Positions 25,116 to 33,025 of a stretch of 49,334 bases of DNA are shown piece after piece. Positions within the stretch are counted from its first letter, which is position 1; each line of letters opens with the position of its first letter. Under the pieces are notes generated by a model. That model saw nothing but the letters and a program-made list of their open reading frames with translations, did not search any database and was not told where the DNA came from. Made by a program: the position numbers and the translations under genes. Source of the stretch: a virus; the IMG/VR virus record IMGVR_UViG_3300025636_000716, positions 1 through 49,334 of that record; one strand, given 5' to 3'.

Positions 25116-25814
25116 ATGGCAAAGACTTCCGAAATTATCAAAGCACGATTAGAAGAGGCGGGCATTCGTTACTGGGCTGGGGATAACATCGCATCAGTAC
25201 TAGAAGAAAATGATAAATCTGATCTAATAGATGAACTCACTGATAAGTTTGAGGGCGTATTAGATACACTACTCATAGATAGAAAAACAGATCCTAACTC
25301 AATGGATACTGGCAGACGTTTGGCAAAGATGTATGTAAATGAACTTATGGCTGGACGTTATAATCCGCCTCCACCTGCTACTGCATTCCCAAATGAACCA
25401 GATAATGTTACAGGTGACAAATATGAAGGCATGCTAGTTGTCCGTTCAGAACTAACTAGTGTATGTTCACATCATCATCAGCCAGTTAAAGGCATTGCAT
25501 ACATTGGTATTATTGCAGCGGACACGTTAATTGGACTCAGTAAATACACACGCATTGCACAATGGTGCGCACGAAGAGGTACATTACAAGAGGAACTTGC
25601 AATGGACATAAATCGTGAAATTCGTAATGCGACAGGATCTACAGACGTAGGTGTGTACATCCAAGCAACACACGGCTGCTGTGAAAATCGTGGCATCATG
25701 GCACATAGTTCTCTTACACAAACTACAGTACTTAAAGGATCATTCTTTAATAATCCACACGTTAAACAAGAATTTATGGATAACATCAAACTACAACAGG
25801 AGTTTAGCTGCTAA
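25116..25814 (+). CDS. folE: GTP cyclohydrolase I
   Basis: This 232-residue protein carries the FolE signatures. SVCSHHHQPVKG holds zinc ligands C117 and H120. GLSKYTRI and RRGTLQEEL follow. HGCCENRG (H186, C188, R192) is the HxCxxxRG active-site motif. It converts GTP to dihydroneopterin triphosphate, the first step toward preQ0 (and folate). Its stop overlaps the queE start, so the two are coupled. In this context it most likely feeds 7-deazaguanine synthesis rather than folate. Confidence 0.95.
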   Translation: MAKTSEIIKARLEEAGIRYWAGDNIASVLEENDKSDLIDELTDKFEGVLDTLLIDRKTDPNSMDTGRRLAKMYVNELMAGRYNPPPPATAFPNEPDNVTGDKYEGMLVVRSELTSVCSHHHQPVKGIAYIGIIAADTLIGLSKYTRIAQWCARRGTLQEELAMDINREIRNATGSTDVGVYIQATHGCCENRGIMAHSSLTQTTVLKGSFFNNPHVKQEFMDNIKLQQEFSC

Positions 25815-26749
25815 TGGAAGCGCCAGTATTTGAAAAAGGATATCCGTCATATGAAGCAGTTAATAGGAAGCCTGAAATGAAACTTAGATATTCAGAAGCG
25901 TTTTATAGCGTACAAGGAGAAGGCAAGTATGTAGGAGTACCTAGTGTATTTCTACGTACTTTTGGTTGTAACTTTCGCTGCCAAAACTTTGGACTAAATA
26001 AAGACAGAGAAAAAACTCGATATAACCCAGAAGTTGAACAACTTATCAAAGATGGTGTACATAAAAAGGTAGAAAAGTTTGAAGACTTGCCTATCATACA
26101 TACTGGATGTGATACGTATGCAAGCATCTATCCAGAATTCAAACACCTTGTATTTGATAGAACGATTGATGAAGTAGTAGAACATCTATTGTCTCTAACG
26201 CCAGAAGGAAAATGGACACAAGATAATGGCCAAGATATTCATCTAATTCTAACAGGCGGTGAACCGTTACTTGCTTGGCAAAAATTATATGTTGAATTAT
26301 TTCAACACCCACGTATGCAGGATCTAAAAAATGTCACATTCGAAACCAACACTACGCAGCATCTTTATGATGAACTCTTCGATTATTTCAACAACAATGA
26401 CAACCTTAAAGTCACTTTTAGTTGCTCACCAAAACTATCCGTTTCGGGCGAGTCTTGGGATGATGCTATTAAGCCTAATATTGCTTATGAGTATAATATT
26501 TTGGATGCTAGTGACGTTTACCTTAAGTTCGTTGTTTCTGATAGAAACGATGTTGATGAAGTTACTAGGGCTGTTCAGCAATACAGGGATGCCGGGTTGG
26601 AATGTCCAGTATATCTTATGCCGATGGGGGGACGCAGTGAAGAATATTCCCTTAACGTACAAGAAGTGGCGGAACTCTGTATGGCACAAGGATGGAGATT
26701 TACACCAAGACTCCACATATCTTTATTCGGAAATGCCTGGGGGACTTGA
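25814..26749 (+). CDS. queE: 7-carboxy-7-deazaguanine synthase, radical SAM (QueE)
   Basis: This 311-residue QueE-like enzyme has YSVQGEGKYVG near the start, LILTGGEPLL, SPKLS and a C-terminal LFGNAWGT. The usual CxxxCxxC is altered. C52 and C56 are in FGCNFRCQNFG, but the third position is F59. The expected C-D-T-Y-A block appears about 40 residues later as TGCDTYAS with C99. The segment between is an insertion. QueE makes CDG, the precursor of preQ0. It is the last recognised Que step here; QueC is not seen in the window. Confidence 0.88.
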   Translation: MEAPVFEKGYPSYEAVNRKPEMKLRYSEAFYSVQGEGKYVGVPSVFLRTFGCNFRCQNFGLNKDREKTRYNPEVEQLIKDGVHKKVEKFEDLPIIHTGCDTYASIYPEFKHLVFDRTIDEVVEHLLSLTPEGKWTQDNGQDIHLILTGGEPLLAWQKLYVELFQHPRMQDLKNVTFETNTTQHLYDELFDYFNNNDNLKVTFSCSPKLSVSGESWDDAIKPNIAYEYNILDASDVYLKFVVSDRNDVDEVTRAVQQYRDAGLECPVYLMPMGGRSEEYSLNVQEVAELCMAQGWRFTPRLHISLFGNAWGT

Positions 26750-26815
26750 AGAAGTTGCAAAATATAATAGTGGTATTGTGTCAGAAGAACAACTTGAGAA
26801 TATTAGGAAAAAATT

Positions 26816-26998
26816 ATGAAAGATCCAAAAGTAGAAGAAATGATTAAGGAACTAAACACGTTGGTAAACAATATGAATAAACTAAATGTCAAATTGTATA
26901 AGCAAGGTGTGTCATACAGACTAAACGATGGATTTAATGATGACCGAAGTGCAAAATTAGTTGAAATACAGTATCTACAACAAACAGTGGAGTATTAA
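26816..26998 (+). CDS. Small protein of unknown function (60 aa)
   Basis: I do not recognise it. It is a charged, mainly helical sequence with a Leu/Asn-rich N-terminal helix (ELNTLVNNMNKLNVKL). It lies about 66 bases after queE and just before the next small gene. The stop is at 26996-26998. Confidence 0.55.
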   Translation: MKDPKVEEMIKELNTLVNNMNKLNVKLYKQGVSYRLNDGFNDDRSAKLVEIQYLQQTVEY

Positions 26999-27002
26999 TA
27001 TT

Positions 27003-27473
27003 ATGAGTAAAGTTAAAGACTGGTTCATAACAATGCTTATGGATTCAAAAAGTAAAGAAAAATATATCATTGAAAAAGTTTCAGATAGTGATACAAAAGC
27101 AAGAAAACTATTAGATTATAAACTAAAGCATAAAGAAATTTCATCGGATGAATTTGATAAGTCTACTGCAACATTAAATGAAGAGCCATATATACGTGTT
27201 GTAAGTTTAGAAATGGATCCAACATCGCCAAGCGCGGGATACTTTGAACTAGATTTCAATGAACACTTTGTTGAATATCTTGCTAACAGCGGATATGAGG
27301 GTGTAGAACCAGATGAAATCGTAGATAATTGGTTTAATGATTTATGTCAAAATATTGTAATGGAAGGACTTGAAGATAGTGAAGGCATCACAAAAAGTGT
27401 CGATTCTTCTAGCAAAGAAGGCTTAATCATTCAAAAATTAAAAACTGATGATGGTAATGCAGAATACTCTTGA
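27003..27473 (+). CDS. Unknown acidic phage protein (156 aa)
   Basis: I do not recognise a family. The central part (YIRVVSLEMDPTSP, then ELDFNEHFVEYLANSGYEG and WFNDLC) looks like a conserved phage protein that begins after a short helical N-terminus. I chose the ATG at 27003 because a GGAG lies 10 bases before it and the longer in-frame start at 26961 overlaps the previous gene. The gene ends at the -35 box of the RNase H promoter. Confidence 0.7.
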   Translation: MSKVKDWFITMLMDSKSKEKYIIEKVSDSDTKARKLLDYKLKHKEISSDEFDKSTATLNEEPYIRVVSLEMDPTSPSAGYFELDFNEHFVEYLANSGYEGVEPDEIVDNWFNDLCQNIVMEGLEDSEGITKSVDSSSKEGLIIQKLKTDDGNAEYS

Positions 27474-27498
27474 CATTAGTATTTAAATCATATATTAT
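27470..27498 (+). promoter_or_regulatory. Sigma70-type promoter for the RNase H gene
   Basis: TTGACA (27470-27475), a 17-base spacer and TATTAT (27493-27498). The -35 overlaps the stop codon of the preceding gene. Confidence 0.8.
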
Positions 27499-27527
27499 AG
27501 AATCATAATTTAAAAACAGAGGTAATA

Positions 27528-28529
27528 ATGGCTACTTTCATTCTCGTTGACAGTCTTAATATGTATCATCGTGCAAAACATGTAACACATCGTGGTGCAG
27601 ATATCGATACTAAAATTGGTATGTCATTTCACATTATGATGTCAAGTGTAAAGATGTGTTATAATATGTTTAACGCAGACCATGCAGTATTTTGTTTAGA
27701 AGGGCGTAGTTGGCGTAAAGACTTTTATACACCGTATAAGGCACAGCGTAGGATTGCACAACAAGCAAAGAGTGAGCGTGAGCAAGAAGAAGACGCTATT
27801 ATGTTTGGTGCATATGATAGCATGATTAAGTTCCTAGATGAACGTACTAATTGCACATTGTTGCAGAACCCAGAAGCAGAAGCAGATGACATGATTGCTC
27901 TGTTCATTGAATCACATCCCAATGATCATCACGTTATTATCAGTAGCGATAGTGATTATCAACAGTTAATATGTGACAATGTAACTATATACGATGGTGT
28001 ACAAAATCGTATCATCACACCAGATGGCTTTTTTAAAGATGATAAGAAACGCACTCCCATCAAAGATAAGAAGACTAAAGAGGTACTACCAGCACCTGAT
28101 CCCGAATGGTTACTGTTTGAGAAATGTATTCGCGGTGATACAAGTGATAATATCTTTAGTGCGTATCCTGGTTGTCGTAAGAAAGGCACTAAGAATAAAA
28201 TTGGTATGATTGAAGCATATGAAGATCGTAATACAGGCGGTTTTAATTGGAATAACTTTATGTTACAGCGTTGGACAGATCATAATGGTGAAGAACATAC
28301 CGTTCGTGATATGTATGAGCGTAATAAAAAGTTAATTGATCTTACTGCACAGCCACACGATCTTAAAGTAAAGTTTATTGAAACTATTGCCGAACGTAGT
28401 ATACCAAAGACAAAAGCAGGCGTGGGTATTAATTTCTTACGCTGGTGTGGCGAATGGGACTTACAAAATCTAGCAAAAGCGCCTGACGAGATGGCTGCAA
28501 TTCTTAATAAAGCATACCCACATGATTAA
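27528..28529 (+). CDS. rnh: RNase H / 5'-3' exonuclease (T4 rnh-like, FEN family)
   Basis: This 333-residue protein shows the acidic metal residues of the FEN/PIN nuclease fold. They are LVDSLN (D8), EAEADDMIALF (116-126), ISSDSDYQQL (D141, D143) and IRGDTSDNIF (D204, D207). T4 RNase H is about 305 residues and removes RNA primers at the lagging strand. The sigma70-type promoter and place among replication genes agree. It overlaps the next gene by eight bases. Confidence 0.92.
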   Translation: MATFILVDSLNMYHRAKHVTHRGADIDTKIGMSFHIMMSSVKMCYNMFNADHAVFCLEGRSWRKDFYTPYKAQRRIAQQAKSEREQEEDAIMFGAYDSMIKFLDERTNCTLLQNPEAEADDMIALFIESHPNDHHVIISSDSDYQQLICDNVTIYDGVQNRIITPDGFFKDDKKRTPIKDKKTKEVLPAPDPEWLLFEKCIRGDTSDNIFSAYPGCRKKGTKNKIGMIEAYEDRNTGGFNWNNFMLQRWTDHNGEEHTVRDMYERNKKLIDLTAQPHDLKVKFIETIAERSIPKTKAGVGINFLRWCGEWDLQNLAKAPDEMAAILNKAYPHD

Positions 28530-29238
28530 ATATATTTTTGATGTAGATGGTACACTGACTCCAAGTAGAGACAGAATTAATCCTTCTTTTCTAAAATTTA
28601 TGTTGAAGTTTTCAAAGTCTAATTCAGTATACTTGGCAACAGGCAGTGATGCACCAAAGACTATTGAACAAGTTGGTGATATGCTATTCAACAGTGTAGC
28701 ACGTTCTTATAACTGTAATGGCAACTCTGTATGGGAGAAAGGGGTTAACGTACATAACAACCCTTGGAAGATACAAGTTCCAGCACACCAAACATTGAGA
28801 TACTGGTTAGAGAATACACAATTTCCACATCTTACTGGTACTCATATTGAAGAACGTCCAGGTATGGTTAATTTCTCAATTGTAGGGCGAGGCGCCAATG
28901 CTGAACAACGTGCAGAATATGTAAAATGGGATAAGCAATATAATGAACGTGATAACATGGCATTATATATTAATTATAATGATGATGAATTTGAAGGCAT
29001 AACTGCTACCGTAGGAGGTGAAACTGGAATCGATATTGCTCCTACTGGTTCAGATAAAAGCCAAATACTCAAAGATTTTACAAAGACTGACACACTGATA
29101 TTCTTCGGTGATGCTATTTTTGATGGTGGTAATGATTACACAATAGCACAAGCAATTAAGAAAAAAGGTGTAGGTAGAACCCATAAAGTATCTGGATGGG
29201 AAGAAACATACAAAATATTAACAGATGTATACAGTTGA
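28522..29238 (+). CDS. Eukaryotic-type phosphomannomutase-like HAD phosphatase
   Basis: This 238-residue HAD protein begins with the nucleophile motif FDVDGTLTPSR (D7, D9), then ATGSD. RPGMVNFSIVGRGAN, with R-x(6)-W-D-K spacing, DKSQIL and FFGDAIFDGGNDYTIA follow. These match the layout of eukaryotic-type PMM2 phosphomannomutases (RxGMxNxSxxGR, FFGDxxxxGGND). It is shorter than the PMM2 type at the cap. It probably acts on a sugar phosphate, possibly mannose-6-P/mannose-1-P, and could supply sugar nucleotides to the glycosyltransferase (inference). Confidence 0.85.
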   Translation: MIKYIFDVDGTLTPSRDRINPSFLKFMLKFSKSNSVYLATGSDAPKTIEQVGDMLFNSVARSYNCNGNSVWEKGVNVHNNPWKIQVPAHQTLRYWLENTQFPHLTGTHIEERPGMVNFSIVGRGANAEQRAEYVKWDKQYNERDNMALYINYNDDEFEGITATVGGETGIDIAPTGSDKSQILKDFTKTDTLIFFGDAIFDGGNDYTIAQAIKKKGVGRTHKVSGWEETYKILTDVYS

Positions 29239-29704
29239 AATTGTAAAAGATAAATTCTGGATTGTTGAAGATGCAGGAATAAAACTTGGTCTTATTCGCA
29301 AGACAGAGTATTCCCACTTTGAAGTGATCATGCGAGATAGTCTTGATATAGAAACTCTACCATTCGATGCTCTAACTTCAAAGTACGGAAGCAAAATTCT
29401 AAAATCTAAACAGGTAAAAAAGATTGAAAGTGTAGATTACGGTAAAGATTTAGACAGTGTTAACGACTACCCTACCAAGCATCATGCATATAATAAATCT
29501 ACAGATGATAAAGGGATACCAGTTTATACTAAAACAGAAAAATCAAAAGTGATATATGCAGCAGGATATTATGGATTACATTTCACTGGCGTGTGGAGAA
29601 ATGCATATTGTGTAAAACGTGAAACCTTAGATACATATGAATATATCGGACCATTTAAAACAAAGACACAACTGGAAGCAGAAATTGCTAGAATTAACAA
29701 ATGA
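29225..29704 (+). CDS. Unknown phage protein (159 aa)
   Basis: I do not recognise it. Beta-rich N-terminus (VEIVKDKFWIVEDAG) and a C-terminal Tyr/Trp-rich section (VIYAAGYYGLHFTGVWRNAY), no membrane helix. It overlaps the previous gene by 14 bases and touches the next (ATGA). It is part of a run of small coupled genes after the PMM-like gene. Confidence 0.7.
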   Translation: MYTVEIVKDKFWIVEDAGIKLGLIRKTEYSHFEVIMRDSLDIETLPFDALTSKYGSKILKSKQVKKIESVDYGKDLDSVNDYPTKHHAYNKSTDDKGIPVYTKTEKSKVIYAAGYYGLHFTGVWRNAYCVKRETLDTYEYIGPFKTKTQLEAEIARINK

Positions 29705-29904
29705 ATGATTATAACCAAATAAAAAGTTTTCTAATGTCTGTTAATAAAGCAGCAGTTAGAAAAGATGCACAAATTCGTATGAGTATGGAAGATGCTATTA
29801 AACTACAAACAGAATTATCTTTACTTTTATTAGAGTTGAAAGATACAAATAAAACACCAGAAACAGTCATATTTGACGGAGGAAAATTTAATGCCCGAAT
29901 TTAG
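29701..29904 (+). CDS. Small protein of unknown function (67 aa)
   Basis: A helical, moderately acidic sequence with MSMEDAIKLQTELSLLLLELKD, ending IFDGGKFNARI. The end overlaps the next gene, and its GACGGAGGA bases provide that gene's ribosome site. No function can be assigned. Confidence 0.65.
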   Translation: MNDYNQIKSFLMSVNKAAVRKDAQIRMSMEDAIKLQTELSLLLLELKDTNKTPETVIFDGGKFNARI

Positions 29905-30178
29905 CGCAGTAATGATTATTGGACACTTTGTTGTGTCGTTATTTCAAGTCCCATTGGGACAACCATTGTACCAATTTGTACCATATCCTAGTATGGAGAG
30001 ATGCCAAGAGTACTCACAATATTTGCAAACACCAAGTGGTGGTCACACAATGAGTCTAGAATACAAAATGTACAAAACTATAGAGTGCATATCTAAAGAA
30101 GAATTTGAACGCGAAATGAAAAAAATGCAACAACAAAACAACAACAGCGGCGATACCGAAACAGATAATTGGAATTGA
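29891..30178 (+). CDS. Small possibly membrane-associated protein (95 aa)
   Basis: The N-terminus is hydrophobic (VMIIGHFVVSLFQVPL, about 7-22) and could be a signal or membrane helix. Two Cys (in MERCQEY and TIECISK) suggest a periplasmic disulfide. The C-terminus is Gln/Asn-rich and polar. I chose ATG 29891 because GGAGG lies eight bases upstream; a TTG start at 29873 is also possible. Function unknown. Confidence 0.65.
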   Translation: MPEFSAVMIIGHFVVSLFQVPLGQPLYQFVPYPSMERCQEYSQYLQTPSGGHTMSLEYKMYKTIECISKEEFEREMKKMQQQNNNSGDTETDNWN

Positions 30179-30187
30179 TATTATTTA

Positions 30188-30195
30188 GATAAATA
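30188..30195 (+). promoter_or_regulatory. GATAAATA late-type promoter box
   Basis: GATAAATA lies 25 bases before the ATG of the ClpP-fold membrane protein. The SbmA/BacA-like gene may be on the same transcript, since no terminator separates them. Confidence 0.6.
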
Positions 30196-30220
30196 TACTA
30201 TAGAATTAAGGATATAGTGT

Positions 30221-31090
30221 ATGAAATATTTAAATAAGGTACGTGGAATAATAATAACAGTTATAAAATCAACATGGATTTATAAAGTAATAAAAAATAC
30301 TATATCTAACCCGGTATATTTAATCTTAACATTGGCAGTTTTGTTCTTAGGTGGCATACAAGTAAAACAATATGTTGAAGATTATATGGTAGAATTTAAA
30401 AGACTTAATGATATAGCAACTAAAGCGGCAGAATTAAGTAAAGAAGAAGAACATCTATCTTTCACTAAGATAGATGATTTTCTGTATACATTGACAGGGA
30501 GTGTCGGGTCAGGCGACTGTGATCGTATTGTTCCTGATATGCCAATGGACTTCACTGTTATATTAGAAAGTCCCGGTGGCAATCTTGCAGAAGGTTCATG
30601 TATCGCTGCACATTTTAAATTGCGTAATGTTGTTACAGTTGTACGTGATACACAGGTAATGAACGCAGATGGAAAAGTAATATATTTACCTGGAAAAATA
30701 GGTGACGAATTAGAAATAGATCATTTAAAAAATAAAACAGTATGTGCAAGTGCCTGTGGTCTTATATTTTTAGGTGGTGATAGAAGATATTTAATTGGTG
30801 ATGTTTGGTTCGGTATCCATGGGCCAGGCACACCAGAACAGTTTATCAATATGATGCACCCAAAACAAGCAGAATCTGGCGCATATCGTACTGCTAGTAA
30901 TCTATTAGGCTTGTTAGAAGAATTGGGGGTAGACGACCCAGAAGTAAGAAAACTGTTCATACAAATCCCAAATCAAACAATGTATTGGTTGAAACCAAAT
31001 GACTTTCAAGTAAAGCCAGGATTAATTAAACTAGCAACAAACTACGTTAACTTTTGGGGTTTATCAACAGCATCACTCGATCCACTATAA
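30221..31090 (+). CDS. Membrane-anchored ClpP-fold (COG3904-like) protein
   Basis: This 289-residue protein has one N-terminal membrane helix (about 31-47, ISNPVYLILTLAVLFLGG). It then has a ClpP/crotonase-like domain with SPGGN (117-121) and a candidate nucleophile Ser (S177) in VCASACGLIFLGG, followed by GIH (H200). This matches predicted periplasmic ClpP-like proteins of COG3904. Cys flanking S177 (C175, C179) are typical of that family. It may cut or process a membrane or periplasmic target. It precedes the SbmA/BacA-like transporter by 30 bases. Confidence 0.75.
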   Translation: MKYLNKVRGIIITVIKSTWIYKVIKNTISNPVYLILTLAVLFLGGIQVKQYVEDYMVEFKRLNDIATKAAELSKEEEHLSFTKIDDFLYTLTGSVGSGDCDRIVPDMPMDFTVILESPGGNLAEGSCIAAHFKLRNVVTVVRDTQVMNADGKVIYLPGKIGDELEIDHLKNKTVCASACGLIFLGGDRRYLIGDVWFGIHGPGTPEQFINMMHPKQAESGAYRTASNLLGLLEELGVDDPEVRKLFIQIPNQTMYWLKPNDFQVKPGLIKLATNYVNFWGLSTASLDPL

Positions 31091-31120
31091 GGATAGGATG
31101 CTATATAGGAGGACTACCAA

Positions 31121-32158
31121 ATGCTAAAGAGTTTCTTTTGGACTCCAGCAGAATTTTTATATGCTTGGCTAATGCTTGCTTGGCTTTTATTTGTTGGCTG
31201 GTACAATGTTCAGATACTAGTTTATTATAATGCGTGGAACAGAGAGTTCTACGATGCAATACAAACACTACAGGAAGCAAGATTTTGGGAATTATTCTGG
31301 AGTTTTAATCCAGTTAGATTATGGGAATTTATTTCATTTCGTATGGATGAAACGACTAACGTTCCAAGTTTCTTAGAAATATTACTTATATATGTTCCAA
31401 TGGCAACATATGCTACATGGCAAACGCAACGCTTCACTTTTCGATGGAGAGAAGCAAATACAAAATATTACTTAACCCGTTGGGAAAGTTCTACAGCAAA
31501 AATTGAAGGTGGTTCACAGCGTATCCAAGAAGATTTAATGATCTTTGGTAAAACATTACAGTCACTATTTACTGGTTTCGTCAACAAGATTTTCATTCTT
31601 GCTGCTTTCTTACCAGTACTGTGGACACTCAGTGAAGGTCTTCCTGTATGGAATGGACAAATAATTCCTGGGTTCCTAGTATGGGCAGCATTAATAATGA
31701 GTATTGGCGGAACGCTACTATCATTCTTGCTGGGTATTAAATTACCTGGTTTGGAATATAAAAATCAAGTTGTTGAGGCAAAGTTTCGTAAAAAACTTGT
31801 ACACAGTGAAGATGATTTCAATGAGCGTTTAACTGCCGATCTGTTTCCAATGTTTGCATCAATTAAACGCAATTACTATCGTCTGTTTAATTACTATATG
31901 GGATTTGGTATTTGGCAAACAGGTTTCTCACTACTAGCAGGAAATGTTGCTATTGTAGTATTAGCGCCAAGTTACTTTGCACAATTAATTACATTCGGTG
32001 TTCTAATTCAAGTACTTAATGCGTTTGGTAGAGTAGAAGGTGCATTAACATTCTTTATCGATAGATGGACAACAATTGTTGACTTCCAATCTGTTATTAA
32101 ACGACTTCGTGAATTCAATAAAGTATTAGATGAAGCAGAAAATAACGCTACGTCATAA
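31121..32158 (+). CDS. SbmA/BacA-family peptide transporter
   Basis: This 345-residue membrane protein matches SbmA/BacA at many points. They are NAWNREFYDAIQ, the ANTKYYLTRW segment, IEGGSQRIQEDLMIF, GLEYKNQVVEAKFRKKLV and FGRVEGALTFFIDRWTTIVD. At least four to five membrane helices are visible (about 10-28, 83-100, 152-172, 184-206, 262-285). It lacks about 60 residues compared with SbmA (about 406), mostly at the N-terminus. Such proteins import peptides; a mycobacterial BacA also imports vitamin B12. AGGAGG precedes the ATG and a terminator follows. Confidence 0.88.
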   Translation: MLKSFFWTPAEFLYAWLMLAWLLFVGWYNVQILVYYNAWNREFYDAIQTLQEARFWELFWSFNPVRLWEFISFRMDETTNVPSFLEILLIYVPMATYATWQTQRFTFRWREANTKYYLTRWESSTAKIEGGSQRIQEDLMIFGKTLQSLFTGFVNKIFILAAFLPVLWTLSEGLPVWNGQIIPGFLVWAALIMSIGGTLLSFLLGIKLPGLEYKNQVVEAKFRKKLVHSEDDFNERLTADLFPMFASIKRNYYRLFNYYMGFGIWQTGFSLLAGNVAIVVLAPSYFAQLITFGVLIQVLNAFGRVEGALTFFIDRWTTIVDFQSVIKRLREFNKVLDEAENNATS

Positions 32159-32179
32159 TAACAGTGTTAATATAACATA

Positions 32180-32209
32180 TAAAAAAGCGTCCACTAGTGG
32201 GCGCTTTTT
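32180..32209 (+). terminator. Rho-independent terminator
   Basis: AAAAGCGTCC pairs with GGGCGCTTTT around loop ACTAGT, with T-run. It follows the SbmA/BacA-like gene and precedes the GATAAATA box at 32240. Confidence 0.85.
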
Positions 32210-32239
32210 GCATTATATATAGACATAATTACGTTTTTA

Positions 32240-32247
32240 GATAAATA
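32240..32247 (+). promoter_or_regulatory. GATAAATA late-type promoter box
   Basis: GATAAATA lies 40 bases before the ATG at 32288, right after a terminator. Confidence 0.55.
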
Positions 32248-32287
32248 TATGTAACAACTAAAAAAATAATAGGGGCATATCAATACA

Positions 32288-32578
32288 ATGGCTAGACCTA
32301 AACCTACGATAATATTAGAATATACTGATTCTAAAACATATAGAAGTGAACAAGTACTTAAGGCATCGGCAATATATGCTGTTTTCTATAAAGGCGAGGC
32401 AATAAACCTGCGTTCATTAAATAGTCTGATTAATTTTCCAGGACCTAAATATAAAAAGTGTTCATTCTCAAATCCGGGGCATGCTTATAATTTAGCAGAA
32501 AAATTAAATGATTTATTTAAGTGTGATGATTTTGAAGTTTACATGCTAGATAAAGGACAAAAGTTATCCCCGAAATAA
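32288..32578 (+). CDS. Unknown small phage protein (96 aa)
   Basis: I do not recognise a function. The sequence runs LKASAIYAVFYKGEAINLRSL then GPKYKKCSFSNPGHAYNLAEKLN, a pattern I associate with short T4-like phage proteins. It lies behind a late-type box. No promoter separates it from the next small gene. Confidence 0.65.
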   Translation: MARPKPTIILEYTDSKTYRSEQVLKASAIYAVFYKGEAINLRSLNSLINFPGPKYKKCSFSNPGHAYNLAEKLNDLFKCDDFEVYMLDKGQKLSPK

Positions 32579-32590
32579 CATAATATTACA

Positions 32591-32953
32591 ATGACTAAAA
32601 CTGAATTAATGACATACCTAAACTCAAATACAAAAGGTAAATGTGCTGGTAGAAAAGAATATAAAACTAATGATATTTTTATTAGTTCAACAAAAGAAAA
32701 TCATAATTTCAGATTGACCACAATGGGCAAGGATATAATGTCTAGGCAATTTGATACCTATACTATTAAATTACAAACCGCTTATAAGATAGAAACCGGA
32801 ACACAAATAATACAATTGGACAGATATATGGCTACCCCATATTATTTGCGTAATGGTAAACTTATAATTTTTGAAGAATCATTAGCGGCAGAGTTTTTAT
32901 TACTTGATAGCGATTTCGATTTATGGATCGAAAATAAAAAATACACACAATAA
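32591..32953 (+). CDS. Unknown small phage protein (120 aa)
   Basis: I do not recognise a function. It has the segment FRLTTMGKDIMSRQFDTYTIKLQ and a beta-rich C-terminal half. No strong ribosome site is visible, so it may be coupled to the gene before it. The -35 box of the next promoter starts 13 bases after its stop. Confidence 0.65.
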   Translation: MTKTELMTYLNSNTKGKCAGRKEYKTNDIFISSTKENHNFRLTTMGKDIMSRQFDTYTIKLQTAYKIETGTQIIQLDRYMATPYYLRNGKLIIFEESLAAEFLLLDSDFDLWIENKKYTQ

Positions 32954-32965
32954 CAAATATTCCTC

Positions 32966-32994
32966 TTGACATTCTAAACGAATCACTATATAAA
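32966..32994 (+). promoter_or_regulatory. Sigma70-type promoter
   Basis: TTGACA (32966-32971), a 17-base spacer and TATAAA (32989-32994), 31 bases before the ATG at 33026. Confidence 0.8.
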
Positions 32995-33025
32995 GAGTAT
33001 ATAGAAAGTAATAGAGGGATATGAT

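Noticed and set aside
26331-26819. Plus-strand ORF of 162 aa overlapping queE
   Set aside because: It is largely an alternate frame of queE; only its last part beyond the stop is noted as a finding.
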